Origin: Gemmatimonadota bacterium
Lineage (GTDB): Bacteria; Gemmatimonadota; Gemmatimonadetes; Gemmatimonadales; Gemmatimonadaceae
DNA: 39,879 bases
NCBI GenBank assembly: GCA_021299375.1
Contig: JAJTGR010000076.1
Location: forward strand, 1 to 39,879
Reading direction: 5' to 3'
Both the position numbers and the translations under genes were made by a program. How positions within the stretch are numbered: the stretch's first letter is position 1; the number at the start of each line of letters is the position of its first letter. The notes beneath the pieces were generated by a model. That model was not told the DNA's origin and did no database searches. It was given only the letters and a program-made list of their open reading frames with translations. Below, one piece after another: positions 30,428-39,637 of this stretch.

Positions 30428-33177
30428 GCGGTGTGGCCACCCCGCTGATGCAGCAGTACCGGGAGATCAAGGCGCGGCATCAGGACGCGATCCTGTTTTT
30501 CCGCATGGGCGACTTCTACGAGATGTTCTACGACGACGCCGAAACGGCGTCGCGGGCGCTCGGGCTGACGCTCACGTCGCGCAACAATGGTGGTGCGTCA
30601 GAGGTGCCGCTGGCGGGCATTCCGGTGAAGGCCGCGGCCGAATACCTGCGCCGGCTGGTGGGGCAGGGGCATCGCGTGGCCATCTGCGAGCAGGTCGAAG
30701 ACCCGAAGCTCGCCAAGGGCATCGTCAAGCGTGAAGTCATCGAGACGATCACGCCGGGGGCCGTGTTTGCCGACGATCTGCTCGATGGGTCGCGGGCGAA
30801 CTACGTGTGCGCCGTGGCCATGGGGCGCGACACCGACAGCCGGGCGTCGGCGCGCGACGGCGCGGGCGATACGGTGGGGCTCGCCGCCGCCGATCTCAGT
30901 ACCGGTGAGCTGCGGCTGTTCGTGGTGAGCGCGGCCGACACGCCGGCGGTGCTGGCGCGGCTGGCGCCGCGCGAACTGCTGCTGGTGCGGAACACCGCGC
31001 ACCCCGAGCTCGACGCGGCGCTGGCCACGGTGGATCAGGCGCTCGTCACCGAGCGCGAGGGGTGGGAGTTCGACGCCAACCTCGCCGGCGACGAGCTCAC
31101 ACGGCAGTTCGCCGTGCAGAGCCTCGAAGGCTTCGGGCTCGGCCCCGACGACCGCGCGGCCATCGGCGCCGGCGGCGCGCTGCTGCGCTACCTGCGCGAA
31201 CTGCAGCCGGGCGGGCTGCCACATCTGGCGCGCCCCATCGTGGAGCGGCCCGGTGGGGTGATGCCGCTCGACGAGATGACGCGGCGCAATCTGGAGCTGG
31301 TGGAGTCGCTGCGCGGCGGTGAACTCGCGGGCACGCTCCTCAGTGTGCTCGATCGCACCACCACGCCCATGGGCCAGCGCCTGTTGCGGCAGTGGCTGCT
31401 GGCGCCGTTGCTCGAGCGTCACGTCATCGAGGCGCGCCTCGAGGCGGTCACGGTGCTCGTGCGCGACCCCGTGGGGCGCGCGGCGCTGCGCGAGGCACTC
31501 GACGGGGTGCGTGATGTGGAGCGTCTCGCCAGCAAGGCCGCCGCGGGGCGCGCCACCCCACGCGAGCTGCGCGCGTTGGGTGATTCACTGGCGCGCCTGC
31601 CGCAGGTGGCGAAGGCCGTGCAGGCGGTGCTGGCACACGCCAACCAGGGCGGCGCGTCGGGTGGTGTCCTGGCCGACATCCTGCACGGCTGGGACGATGG
31701 TGCCGACTGCGCGGCCACGCTCACGCGCATGCTGGTGGCACGCCCGCCGCTCATGATCGGTGAGGAAGACACCATCGCTCCCGGCGTCGACACCGACCTC
31801 GACGCGCTGCGCACGCTGCGCGACGGCGGCAAGGACGCCATCGCCACCATCCAGCAGCAGGAGCGCGCGCGCACCGGCATCGCGAGCCTCAAGGTGGGCT
31901 ACAACAAGGTGTTCGGGTACTTCCTCGAAATCTCGAACGCCAACCGGCACCTGGTGCCGAGTGACTACCAGCGTCGGCAAACACTCACGGGTGCCGAGCG
32001 CTACGTGACGCCGGCGCTCAAGGAGTACGAGGAGAAGGTGCTGAGTGCCGCCGAACGCATCGAGTCGCGCGAGCGCGAGCTGTTCGAGGCGTTGCGTCGC
32101 GAGGCCGGTGCCGCCATTGCGCGCTGGCAGGATGTGGCGCGGCGCGTGGCCTCCATCGATGTGCTGGCCAGCTTCGCCGAGGTGGCCGAGCGCGAACACT
32201 ACGTGCGCCCCGAGCTGCACGATGGCTTCGACCTCGAGATCGTGGCCGGCCGCCATCCGGTGGTGGAGCGCATGATGGCGCGGGAGAAGTTCATTCCCAA
32301 CGACCTGCGGCTCACCGCCGATGCGCAGCTCATCGTGCTCACCGGCCCCAACATGGCGGGCAAGAGTACCATCCTGCGGCAGGTGGGGCTCATCCAGCTG
32401 CTCGCCCAGGTGGGCGCGTACGTGCCGGCGCGGCGGGCGACGCTGCCCATCGTGGACCGCCTGTTCACCCGCGTGGGCGCCAGCGACAATCTCGTGCGCG
32501 GCCAGTCCACGTTCATGGTGGAAATGAGCGAAACGAGCGCCATCCTGCACACGGCCACGAAGCGCTCGCTGGTGCTGCTGGATGAAATCGGGCGCGGTAC
32601 CAGCACGTACGACGGTGTGAGCATTGCGTGGAGCGTGAGCGAACATCTGCACGACGCCATCGGCTGCAAGACGGTGTTCGCGACCCACTATCACGAACTC
32701 ACCCAACTGGCGAGCGAACTGGGCGGGGTGCGCAACTTCACGGTGGCGGTGCGTGAGGTGGGCGACCAGGTGCTGTTCCTGCACCAGCTCGTTCCCGGCG
32801 GCGCCGATCGCAGTTACGGCATTGAAGTGGGCCGGCTGGCCGGCTTGCCGGCGCCGGTGATCGCGCGCGCCAAGGAAGTGCTGGCGCTGCTGGAGGGCGA
32901 AGGTGAGCAGATGGCGGCGCGCCTCACCGCCGACGGGATGCAGGCGCCCACCAGCACGAAGCGGCGCGGCCCGCGTCTCAAGCATCAGGTGCACACCGAC
33001 CAGCTGGGCTTCTTCGGCGAGGCGCCCGTGGCCGCGCCGGACCCGGCACTGCAGCAGCTTGCGGAGGCTGTCGACGCGCTCGAGCCGGAGCACATGACGC
33101 CCATGCAGGCGCTCACCACGCTTGCCTCGCTCAAGGACGCGATGAAGGGATCGGCCGGGCGGAAGGTGTCGATGTGA
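30424..33177 (+). CDS. mutS: DNA mismatch repair protein MutS
   Basis: MutS recognises mismatches and small loops and starts mismatch repair with MutL. The 917 residues include the mismatch-reading F31-Y32-E33 in RMGDFYEMF. The lever/clamp domains follow, and the ABC-type ATPase has Walker A GPNMAGKST (641-649), Walker B LVLLDEIGRGTSTYDG and ATHYHELTQL. A C-terminal tail of about 90 residues has the dimerisation region. The length is slightly above the E. coli form. GTG 30424 overlaps the SPOR gene's stop (GTGA). Its own stop is overlapped by the mug start. Confidence 0.97.
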   Translation: MSGVATPLMQQYREIKARHQDAILFFRMGDFYEMFYDDAETASRALGLTLTSRNNGGASEVPLAGIPVKAAAEYLRRLVGQGHRVAICEQVEDPKLAKGIVKREVIETITPGAVFADDLLDGSRANYVCAVAMGRDTDSRASARDGAGDTVGLAAADLSTGELRLFVVSAADTPAVLARLAPRELLLVRNTAHPELDAALATVDQALVTEREGWEFDANLAGDELTRQFAVQSLEGFGLGPDDRAAIGAGGALLRYLRELQPGGLPHLARPIVERPGGVMPLDEMTRRNLELVESLRGGELAGTLLSVLDRTTTPMGQRLLRQWLLAPLLERHVIEARLEAVTVLVRDPVGRAALREALDGVRDVERLASKAAAGRATPRELRALGDSLARLPQVAKAVQAVLAHANQGGASGGVLADILHGWDDGADCAATLTRMLVARPPLMIGEEDTIAPGVDTDLDALRTLRDGGKDAIATIQQQERARTGIASLKVGYNKVFGYFLEISNANRHLVPSDYQRRQTLTGAERYVTPALKEYEEKVLSAAERIESRERELFEALRREAGAAIARWQDVARRVASIDVLASFAEVAEREHYVRPELHDGFDLEIVAGRHPVVERMMAREKFIPNDLRLTADAQLIVLTGPNMAGKSTILRQVGLIQLLAQVGAYVPARRATLPIVDRLFTRVGASDNLVRGQSTFMVEMSETSAILHTATKRSLVLLDEIGRGTSTYDGVSIAWSVSEHLHDAIGCKTVFATHYHELTQLASELGGVRNFTVAVREVGDQVLFLHQLVPGGADRSYGIEVGRLAGLPAPVIARAKEVLALLEGEGEQMAARLTADGMQAPTSTKRRGPRLKHQVHTDQLGFFGEAPVAAPDPALQQLAEAVDALEPEHMTPMQALTTLASLKDAMKGSAGRKVSM

Positions 33178-33782
33178 CGACGCGCGTCCGCGCCGCCATA
33201 CGAGGGGGGGCCGCGGCGGCGCTCTCGCGTCCACCGAAGCCCTCCAAGGCAGACCTCGCCGCGGCCGTGCACAAGACGGTGCCCGATCTCGTGGCACCCG
33301 ATCTCACGGTGCTGTTCTGCGGCATCAACCCCGGGTTGTATACGGCGGCCATCGGGCATCACTTCGGGCGCCCGGGCAACCGCTTCTGGCCGGCGTTGCA
33401 CGGCGCCGGCTTCACGCCGCGGCAGTTCGCGCCCTGGGAAGAGCGCGAGCTACTGCCGCTGGGTTACGGCATCACCAACATGGTGGAGCGCACCACGGCT
33501 GCGGCTGCCGAGCTGTCACCGGAGGAGTACGTGGCCGGCGGCGCGCGTCTGCGGGGGCTGGTCGCCGAGCATCGTCCGCGCGTGGTGGCGTTCCTCGGTA
33601 TCGGGGCGTACCGCACCGCGTTCGGTCGCCCCAAGGCGGCGCTCGGCCTGCAGTCGGAATCGCTTGGCACCACGGCCCTGTGGGCGCTGCCGAGTCCGAG
33701 CGGGCTCAACGCCAACCACCAGCTGTCGGATCTGGTCGGTCTGCTGCGCGAGTTGCGGGCGTGGGTGGAGCGCGCGGGGTGA
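33174..33782 (+). CDS. mug: Mismatch-specific uracil/thymine DNA glycosylase (Mug family)
   Basis: A 202-residue glycosylase that removes U or T opposite G. Motif A GINPG (50-54) carries the active-site asparagine N52. NRFWPALHGAGF follows, and motif B LPSPSGLNANH is near the C-terminus. It has a basic N-terminal extension (about 1-45) before the core. GTG 33174 lies in the mutS stop codon, so it is translated with the mismatch repair gene, and the two repair functions sit in one operon with the clamp-loader subunit. It is the last gene of the run and is followed by a hairpin. Confidence 0.92.
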   Translation: MTTRVRAAIRGGAAAALSRPPKPSKADLAAAVHKTVPDLVAPDLTVLFCGINPGLYTAAIGHHFGRPGNRFWPALHGAGFTPRQFAPWEERELLPLGYGITNMVERTTAAAAELSPEEYVAGGARLRGLVAEHRPRVVAFLGIGAYRTAFGRPKAALGLQSESLGTTALWALPSPSGLNANHQLSDLVGLLRELRAWVERAG

Positions 33783-33836
33783 GTCGGTCGACATGGTGAC
33801 ACAACAGCAACGGCTGGCCGCGGATTGAACGGAAAC

Positions 33837-33905
33837 CGACGGAAACGACACCGATACGGAAAGGGACTTTGGTGGTATCCGTGTGGATTCCGTACGTTTC
33901 CGTCG
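33837..33905. repeat. Intergenic inverted repeat between mug and the cyclase gene
   Basis: CGACGGAAACG (33837-33847) pairs exactly with CGTTTCCGTCG (33895-33905). TACGGAA (33855-33861) pairs with TTCCGTA (33888-33894), leaving a 7-base bulge on the left arm. The interior contains TGGTGGTATCCGTG (33870-33883), identical to part of the 20.5-kb hairpin. Flanking the left arm is GGAAAC repeated every 10 bases (33831, 33841). This fills most of the 33783-33950 gap. Confidence 0.8.
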
Positions 33906-33950
33906 AATTCGCGGTCCACGAACGAGACAATTCTCCGCACGCCACGCCTC

Positions 33951-34817
33951 ATGCCCATACTCTCCTCGCTCCGCCGCTCGCGCGCCGCCATCGCGCTGAT
34001 CCTGTTCGCCACCGTCGGTCTGGTGGGCACTGCCGGTGCCTTCGGGGCCTGCAGTGACGGTGGTGACGCGGCGGTCGCCGATGCCGGCCGTGACACGCTG
34101 GACACCCCGGCGGCGCGCACGCCCACGTACAGCTTCGACGTGGTGAACACCTATCCGCATGACCCCAAGGCGTTCACCCAGGGGTTGCAGTGGCACGACG
34201 GTCGCCTGTTCGAAAGCACGGGGCAGGTGGGGCAGTCGGACATCCGCGAGGTGGAGCTCACCACCGGTCGCGTGCTGCGCAAGCAGCCGCTCGAGGAGCC
34301 GCACTTCGGCGAAGGCATCGTCATTCTGGGTGATCAGCTCACGCAGATCACGTGGACCAGCGGCAAGGCCTTCACCTACGACTGGAAGACCTTCAAGCGC
34401 ACCGGGTCGTTCAGCTACGACGGCGAAGGGTGGGGGCTCACTACCGACGGCACGTCGCTCATCATGAGCAACGGCTCGTCCACGCTCATCTATCGCGACC
34501 CCCGGACCTTCGTGGCCCAGAAGGCCATCACCGTGACGGATCATGGCAATCCGGTGTCGCAGCTGAACGAGCTGGAGTGGGTAAAGGGCGAGATCTGGGC
34601 CAACGTGTGGCAGAGCGAACAGATCGCCCGCATCGACCCGGCCACCGGCAACGTGCTCGGCTGGATCGATCTCACCGGCATTCTCCCCAGCCTCGATCGC
34701 ACCGGCAGCGAGGACGTGCTCAACGGCATTGCCTACGACGCCGCCAAGGACCGGATCTTCGTGACCGGGAAGCTGTGGAGCAAGCTGTTCGAGATTTCCC
34801 TGAAGCGTCGGAGCTGA
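33951..34817 (+). CDS. Glutaminyl-peptide cyclotransferase, beta-propeller type
   Basis: A 288-residue exported protein of the bacterial/plant type glutamine cyclotransferase family, which turns N-terminal glutamine into pyroglutamate. The first 35 residues are an export signal (RRSRAAIALILFATVGLVG), possibly a lipoprotein with an atypical site around FGAC. The rest is a five-bladed propeller with repeats such as FTQGLQWHDGRLFESTGQVGQS, FGEGIVILGD, EGWGLTTDGTSLIMSNGS, LNELEWVKGEIWANVWQS and DVLNGIAYD, the known family pattern. ATG 33951 begins the signal peptide; the frame is open upstream through the repeat. It should act in the periplasm or be anchored on the surface. Confidence 0.92.
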   Translation: MPILSSLRRSRAAIALILFATVGLVGTAGAFGACSDGGDAAVADAGRDTLDTPAARTPTYSFDVVNTYPHDPKAFTQGLQWHDGRLFESTGQVGQSDIREVELTTGRVLRKQPLEEPHFGEGIVILGDQLTQITWTSGKAFTYDWKTFKRTGSFSYDGEGWGLTTDGTSLIMSNGSSTLIYRDPRTFVAQKAITVTDHGNPVSQLNELEWVKGEIWANVWQSEQIARIDPATGNVLGWIDLTGILPSLDRTGSEDVLNGIAYDAAKDRIFVTGKLWSKLFEISLKRRS

Positions 34818-34945
34818 TGCAGCGGTGAGGAGGTCGCGGTGACGAGGCAGTGGAGACGAGGCAGTGCGGGGCCGTGAACCGGCGCGGCCGTCCATCCCCA
34901 ACCACCGCCTTTGGTCACTCCCGCCACTGGTCACCCCGGCCGCCG

Positions 34946-35073
34946 TTCCCGGCCGCTGTGGTTCCCGGCCGCTGCGGTTCCCGGCCGCTGCGATTCCCGG
35001 CCGCTGCGGTTCCCGGCTGCTGCGGTTCCCGGCTGCTGCGGTTCCCGGCTGCTGTGGTTCCCGGCTGCTGTGG
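34946..35073. repeat. Tandem array of eight 16-bp units
   Basis: Eight head-to-tail copies of TTCCCGGCYGCTGYGG, four with GGCCGCTG then four with GGCTGCTG, run from 34946 to 35073. They end one base before the stop codon of the minus-strand metalloprotease gene. The 34818-34945 part of the gap holds no feature that I see. The step from CC-type to CT-type units suggests growth by block duplication. Confidence 0.93.
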
Positions 35074-35074
35074 T

Positions 35075-37432
35075 TCACCGCAGCCGCACGATCCCGTACC
35101 GCAACGTCACCGCTGGCACCGCGCCGTTGCTGCTGAGCGTGACCAGCGCCCGCTGTCCACCGGCGACGCTGAAGCGCAGGTAGCTGCTGGTGCCACCGGC
35201 GAGCGTGATGCGCTGCGGCACGTTGCTCACCAGCGACCGTGTGGCGATCGGGTACACGCCCAGTGCGGCGCCACCGCTGAATCGGAGCCCGGGATAGATG
35301 TTGCGGAAGTTCCACGTCGGATTGGTGTACGACGCGCCGAGCGCGGTCGTTGTCGCGGGGGCATGGTCGTCGGCGATGAGCGCGATCGTCCAGTCGCGCA
35401 GGTAGTCCGCGAACTGGCCGCCCGAGAGCACCCCTTGCAGGTTGTTCACGCCGGTGGTGGTGGAGTTCACCAGCGCCCGCAGGAATGCCGATTCGCTGCT
35501 CGCGCCCTGCCGGCCGGCCGCGAAGCGCAGGAAGTTCCAGATCGCGCCGCGGGTCGCCAGCGAATCGTTGGGCGCATACGGCGAATTCACCTCGGGCGCG
35601 ATGAGGAAACTGTAGAAGCGCGAGAAGTTCTGTGACGCATAGTTGCGGAACTGGTCGGAGCGTGTCGTCGAGCTGCCGATCTCCGACAGCGTGAGATTCT
35701 GCCGCGTGGTGAAGTTGCTGATGCGCAGGTAGAGCAGCTCCTCGGCCACGTGCGAGAGCCCCTCGTCGAGCCACGTCTGCTCGTTGGGAGCGGCGCCGAC
35801 GTTCACATACAGACGGCGCGATGCATTGATGAGATGCTGCAGCTCATGGGCGATGGTCGTGAGGTTGAGCAGCGTCACCTCGTCCTTGGTGCGTCGGTTG
35901 CTGTTCACCGTGCCGTTGGGGTCGGGCACGAGGAGGTAGAACATCTCGTTCTCGTTCGAGCCCGCGCATGCGGCCAGGTTGTTGCGCGCCGTCTTGGGAT
36001 AGAGATCGCGCGCGAAGAAGAACCCGCCGATGGTGAAGTTGGCGCCCTGCGGCGTGAGTGCGTTCACGGCGCGCGTGTAGAACAGGATGATCTTGCCGTA
36101 CTGGCTGATGTTCGACGGCGCTCCGAACGCCGTGGTGTCCATGGGATAGACGAGCGTGTCGAAGGTGGCCAGGATGCCCGTGTACTCGGCGTCGGTGTAG
36201 CCGCCGGTCGGGTTGTCGGTGTCAGTGACGATGATGGCGCGGGTGCCCACTGCCGCCACGCGGCCGTTGCGCGTGTCGGCCTGCGTGCACGCCGAGTTGG
36301 CGTTCACGTTCAGGCGCAGCACGTCGCCGACCTTGGCCTCGGCCAGCAGCGATGGCAACTGCGCGCGCTCGGCCTGCCAGGTTCGCGCCGACTCCACCAG
36401 CGCCGGCAGCTCGCGCCGCTCGAGCTCGCGCCGCGCCACCTCGGCTCTATGCGGTGCCTCGTGGCCGGGAAGCGCCGCCCCCACGGTGCCCAGCGCAGGC
36501 GGGAAGGCGTCGGGCAGGGCCCCCTCACCGCCAAGCCGTGAGGCCGTGACGGCGACCGAGACCGGCGCCGCGCTGCCGATGCCGAGCACGTCGGCCACCG
36601 TGGCGGTGCCGAACGAGGTGGCGGTGGAGATGAGAGTCAGCGCGTATTCCGCGGTCACGCCGGAGGGCGCCGCCAGGCATGCGGCGACGTTGGAGGTACT
36701 GGCGCCTGGCGTGAACACGTCGCCCACGGCGAGTGTGCGGGGCGTGATCGGGCCGCAGACGCCCGACCCGGCGGGGCCCACGGTGATCGGCACCGTGTCG
36801 GCGCGGCCGGAGGCGTCGGCCACGATACGGGCCGCACCCTGCGTGAGGGCGGTCACGAGTCCGGTAGTGCTCACTGACGCCACGGCGCCGTCGAGCGAGG
36901 TGAAGCCGACCGCCTGCCCCGATATTTCGTTGCCGAACTGATCGCGCAGCGCCGCCCGGATGCGCAGCGTATCGCCGACGCCCAGGAAGGCCGCATCGGG
37001 GTTGGCCACGAGCGCCGCGGGGGCCCCGGGGAGCACCGTGGCCGTGAAAGTGGCCGGATTCACGCCGTTCACCTGCGCGGTGACGCGCGCGGTGCCGGCG
37101 GTGGTGCCGAGTGTCCACGTGGTGGTCGCGATGCCGCGGCTGTCGGTGGTGGTGCTGGCAGGGGACACGGTGCCGGAGCCCGGTCCCACGTCCCAGTCCA
37201 CTCGGCGGCTCCCGACTGGCTTGTTGTCCTTGTCGGTAACCAGCACACTGAGTTGCGTGGCGAGGGTGGCGCCCGCCACCCCCGTCTGCTGGTTGCCCGT
37301 CTGCGCACGGACCGCGGTGGGGGTGGGCCCGGGGCCGGTGTTCTCACTGGAGGAGCAGGCGGCCGCAAGAAGGCTGATCGCGAGCGCAACAGCGGGCGTG
37401 ATGCGCTGGACATGCACGCCCCTGCAGGGCAT
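35075..37432 (-). CDS. Ig-repeat lipoprotein with M30-like zinc metalloprotease domain
   Basis: A 785-residue exported protein. The signal peptide ends in the lipobox LLAAAC. Two Ig-like repeats follow (Big_1-type with TTTWTLGTTAGTARVTAQVNG, then a Big_2-like segment with GFTSLDGAVASVSTTGLVTA). A central unknown region precedes the protease domain with HELQH (529-533) and a likely third ligand in WLDEGLSHVAEE, as in M30 hyicolysin-like gluzincins. The C-terminus is beta-rich. Start choice: ATG 37432 or GTG 37417 fits the signal peptide; no good ribosome site is seen. Its design parallels the leishmanolysin-like lipoprotein at 20.6 kb. It ends exactly at a tandem repeat array. Confidence 0.82.
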   Translation of the reverse strand: MPCRGVHVQRITPAVALAISLLAAACSSSENTGPGPTPTAVRAQTGNQQTGVAGATLATQLSVLVTDKDNKPVGSRRVDWDVGPGSGTVSPASTTTDSRGIATTTWTLGTTAGTARVTAQVNGVNPATFTATVLPGAPAALVANPDAAFLGVGDTLRIRAALRDQFGNEISGQAVGFTSLDGAVASVSTTGLVTALTQGAARIVADASGRADTVPITVGPAGSGVCGPITPRTLAVGDVFTPGASTSNVAACLAAPSGVTAEYALTLISTATSFGTATVADVLGIGSAAPVSVAVTASRLGGEGALPDAFPPALGTVGAALPGHEAPHRAEVARRELERRELPALVESARTWQAERAQLPSLLAEAKVGDVLRLNVNANSACTQADTRNGRVAAVGTRAIIVTDTDNPTGGYTDAEYTGILATFDTLVYPMDTTAFGAPSNISQYGKIILFYTRAVNALTPQGANFTIGGFFFARDLYPKTARNNLAACAGSNENEMFYLLVPDPNGTVNSNRRTKDEVTLLNLTTIAHELQHLINASRRLYVNVGAAPNEQTWLDEGLSHVAEELLYLRISNFTTRQNLTLSEIGSSTTRSDQFRNYASQNFSRFYSFLIAPEVNSPYAPNDSLATRGAIWNFLRFAAGRQGASSESAFLRALVNSTTTGVNNLQGVLSGGQFADYLRDWTIALIADDHAPATTTALGASYTNPTWNFRNIYPGLRFSGGAALGVYPIATRSLVSNVPQRITLAGGTSSYLRFSVAGGQRALVTLSSNGAVPAVTLRYGIVRLR

Positions 37433-37587
37433 GCGGTGACCGACGCCGAGGGTGGGATGCGGGAACAACGAAGCCATGGGTGGCGCGGAGAGGGGAAGCG
37501 AGCCGACCGGCGACAGACGGCCCCACGAGTGATGCTGCCAAAGATGCCGCGTGACACCCACGACGCGAGCCCGGTGTACATTGCGGC

Positions 37588-38022
37588 ATGCGCGTGGGTA
37601 GGTGGGTGGCCAGAACGATGCCCCTGTTGATTCCCCTCGGGGTGCTTGGCTGTTCCGAGCGCGTCCGATCGGGACGGGCAGGGGGGGACGGCTGGTTCCG
37701 TTCCGTGATGCCGGACGAACGTCCGCAGATGCTCAACGACGACCTGCCGTTCCGGTATCCCGTGGCGATGTACCAGCGGAAGGTGCAGGGGAACGTGATC
37801 CTGCGCCTGTTTGTGGACGCCGACGGCCGCGTGGTCCCCGATAGCATACGAATCGCCGAACCGTCCGGCCACGCCGCGCTCGATTCGGCCGCGCTGGCCG
37901 GTGCCAGCCAGTTGCGCTTCCGTCCCGCCCGCTTGCGCGGCACCCCCATGGCCGTGGTGCTCCGGTACCCCGTCCATTTCCGGCACCCCCAGGGAGCCCC
38001 GCTCCCCGCCGATTCCCTGTGA
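37588..38022 (+). CDS. TonB C-terminal domain lipoprotein
   Basis: A 144-residue exported protein with a lipobox LGVLGC near residue 22 and a TonB-type C-terminal fold (about 50-135: YQRKVQGNVILRLFVDADGRV, LDSAALAGASQLRFRPARLRG, RYPVHF). It lacks the long proline-rich spanner and N-terminal TM of true TonB, so it probably does not energise transporters alone; such stand-alone domains are common in this kind of genome. It is divergent from the M30-like gene and 18 bases upstream of the CBS-domain synthase gene. Its function is unknown. Confidence 0.82.
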   Translation: MRVGRWVARTMPLLIPLGVLGCSERVRSGRAGGDGWFRSVMPDERPQMLNDDLPFRYPVAMYQRKVQGNVILRLFVDADGRVVPDSIRIAEPSGHAALDSAALAGASQLRFRPARLRGTPMAVVLRYPVHFRHPQGAPLPADSL

Positions 38023-38040
38023 TGTATCGCCGATTTCCCC

Positions 38041-39498
38041 GTGACCTCCCCCACCATGGCCACCACCCTGCCCACCGAAACGGCCGACGCCCCCGCTCGG
38101 CCTGAAGAACACCGCCGACACCGCCGCCCCTACGACAGCGTGCTGGAGACGATCGGCTGGACGCCGCTCATCCGCCTGTCACGGGTGGCGCGCGGCATCC
38201 GCACGCCGCTGTACGGCAAGGCCGACTTCTTCAATCCCGGCGGCAGCGTGAAGGACCGCATCGGGATGCCGATGATCGAGGCCCACGAGCGGGCGGGCAC
38301 GCTCAAGCCGGGCGGGACGATCGTGGAGGCTACCAGCGGCAACACCGGCGTGGGGCTGGCCATCGCGGCGGCGCTCAAGGGCTATCCGTGCATCTTCACG
38401 ATGCCCGATAAGATGAGCCAGGAAAAAGTGCGGCTGCTCAAGGCGTTCGGGGCCGACGTGATCATCACGCCCACCGCGGTGCCCCCGGATCATCCGCAGA
38501 ACTACGTGCAGATGGCCAAGCGCATCGTGCGAGAGACGCCGGGGGCGGTGCTGGCCGGGCAATTCGAGAACCCCGCCAATCCCGCGGCGCATGTGGCCAC
38601 CACCGGCCCCGAGCTGTGGGAGCAGACCGAGGGGCGCATCACGCACTTCGTGGCCGGCGCCGGCACCGGCGGGACCATCAGTGGCGTGGCGCGCTACCTC
38701 AAGAGCAAGAACCCCAGCATCAAGATCATCGCCGCCGACCCGCAGGGGAGTGTGCTGGCCGAGCTGTGGCGCACCAAGGGTGAGGGACACCCCACCGGCG
38801 CGCCGTACAAGGTGGAGGGGGTGGGGCAGGACTGCGTGCCGGCCACGCTCGACATGAGTGTGATCGATGAATTCATCTCGGTGAGCGACAAGGACGCCTT
38901 CGGCATGGCGCGCCGGCTCACGCGCGAGGAGGGGATCTTCGTGGGGGGCAGTGCCGGCATGATCGCGCACGCGGCCCTCACGGTGGCGCGCCGCCTGGAT
39001 GACCCGAACGCGCTGGTGGTGACGTTCCTGTGCGACACCGGCGAGCGCTATCTCAGCAAGGTGTTCAACGACGAGTGGATGCGGGAGAACCAGCTGCTGG
39101 ACTCGCCGCACACGAGCATCGAGTCGGTGATCGGCCACAAGGACGCGAGCGCGCCGGCCATCGTGAGCGTGGCGCCGGGTGCCACCGTGCGTCAGGCCAT
39201 TCGCCTGATGGCGTTGCACGACGTAAGCCAGGTGCCGGTGATGGACGGCGCGGTGTGCGTGGGGAGCGTGGCCGAGTCGCAGCTCACGAGCACGTCACTG
39301 GCCGACCCGAAGACGCTCGACCGGACGGTGAGCGACGTGATGGACCAGCCGTTCCCGGTGGTGGAGGCCGACGCGCCGGTGGAGAGCGTGGCCAAGCTGC
39401 TGTCGAAGAGCAACCGCGCGGTGCTGATGAAGAAGGACGGCGTGGTGCAGGGGATCGTGACCCGGTTCGACGTGCTGGAGTATCTGATGCATCGGTGA
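38041..39498 (+). CDS. PLP-dependent cysteine/cystathionine beta-synthase with CBS domains
   Basis: A 485-residue enzyme. The fold-type II PLP domain (about 30-340) has the Schiff-base lysine K71 in NPGGSVKDRIG, the substrate loop TSGNTGVG and the PLP phosphate loop GAGTGGTISG. Two CBS domains follow (about 360-485; e.g. VRQAIRLMALHDVSQVPVMD, VESVAKLLSKSNRAVLMKKDG). This is the layout of cystathionine beta-synthase; the reaction may be cystathionine or cysteine formation from serine or O-acetylserine. The CBS domains suggest regulation by an adenosyl ligand. GTG 38041 or ATG 38056 starts it; the N-terminal 30 residues are not conserved. A downstream gamma-lyase is not in the window. Confidence 0.93.
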   Translation: MTSPTMATTLPTETADAPARPEEHRRHRRPYDSVLETIGWTPLIRLSRVARGIRTPLYGKADFFNPGGSVKDRIGMPMIEAHERAGTLKPGGTIVEATSGNTGVGLAIAAALKGYPCIFTMPDKMSQEKVRLLKAFGADVIITPTAVPPDHPQNYVQMAKRIVRETPGAVLAGQFENPANPAAHVATTGPELWEQTEGRITHFVAGAGTGGTISGVARYLKSKNPSIKIIAADPQGSVLAELWRTKGEGHPTGAPYKVEGVGQDCVPATLDMSVIDEFISVSDKDAFGMARRLTREEGIFVGGSAGMIAHAALTVARRLDDPNALVVTFLCDTGERYLSKVFNDEWMRENQLLDSPHTSIESVIGHKDASAPAIVSVAPGATVRQAIRLMALHDVSQVPVMDGAVCVGSVAESQLTSTSLADPKTLDRTVSDVMDQPFPVVEADAPVESVAKLLSKSNRAVLMKKDGVVQGIVTRFDVLEYLMHR

Positions 39499-39637
39499 GG
39501 GGGGCGCTGCCGGCCGGGCGCGGGTGTCGCGTCCGGCGGATGGGGCGGTGGTGGTATCCATCGACGGTGTCTTCGCGCGATTACCTGTTAGGCTGCGGGG
39601 GCTGCAGCCCAATACGACGAGGTTAAGTGAGGACGAA

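Noticed and set aside
34860..35183. Small proteins encoded by the 16-bp tandem array
   Set aside because: The repeated SRLLRFPA-type residues merely reflect the non-triplet repeat being read in every frame.
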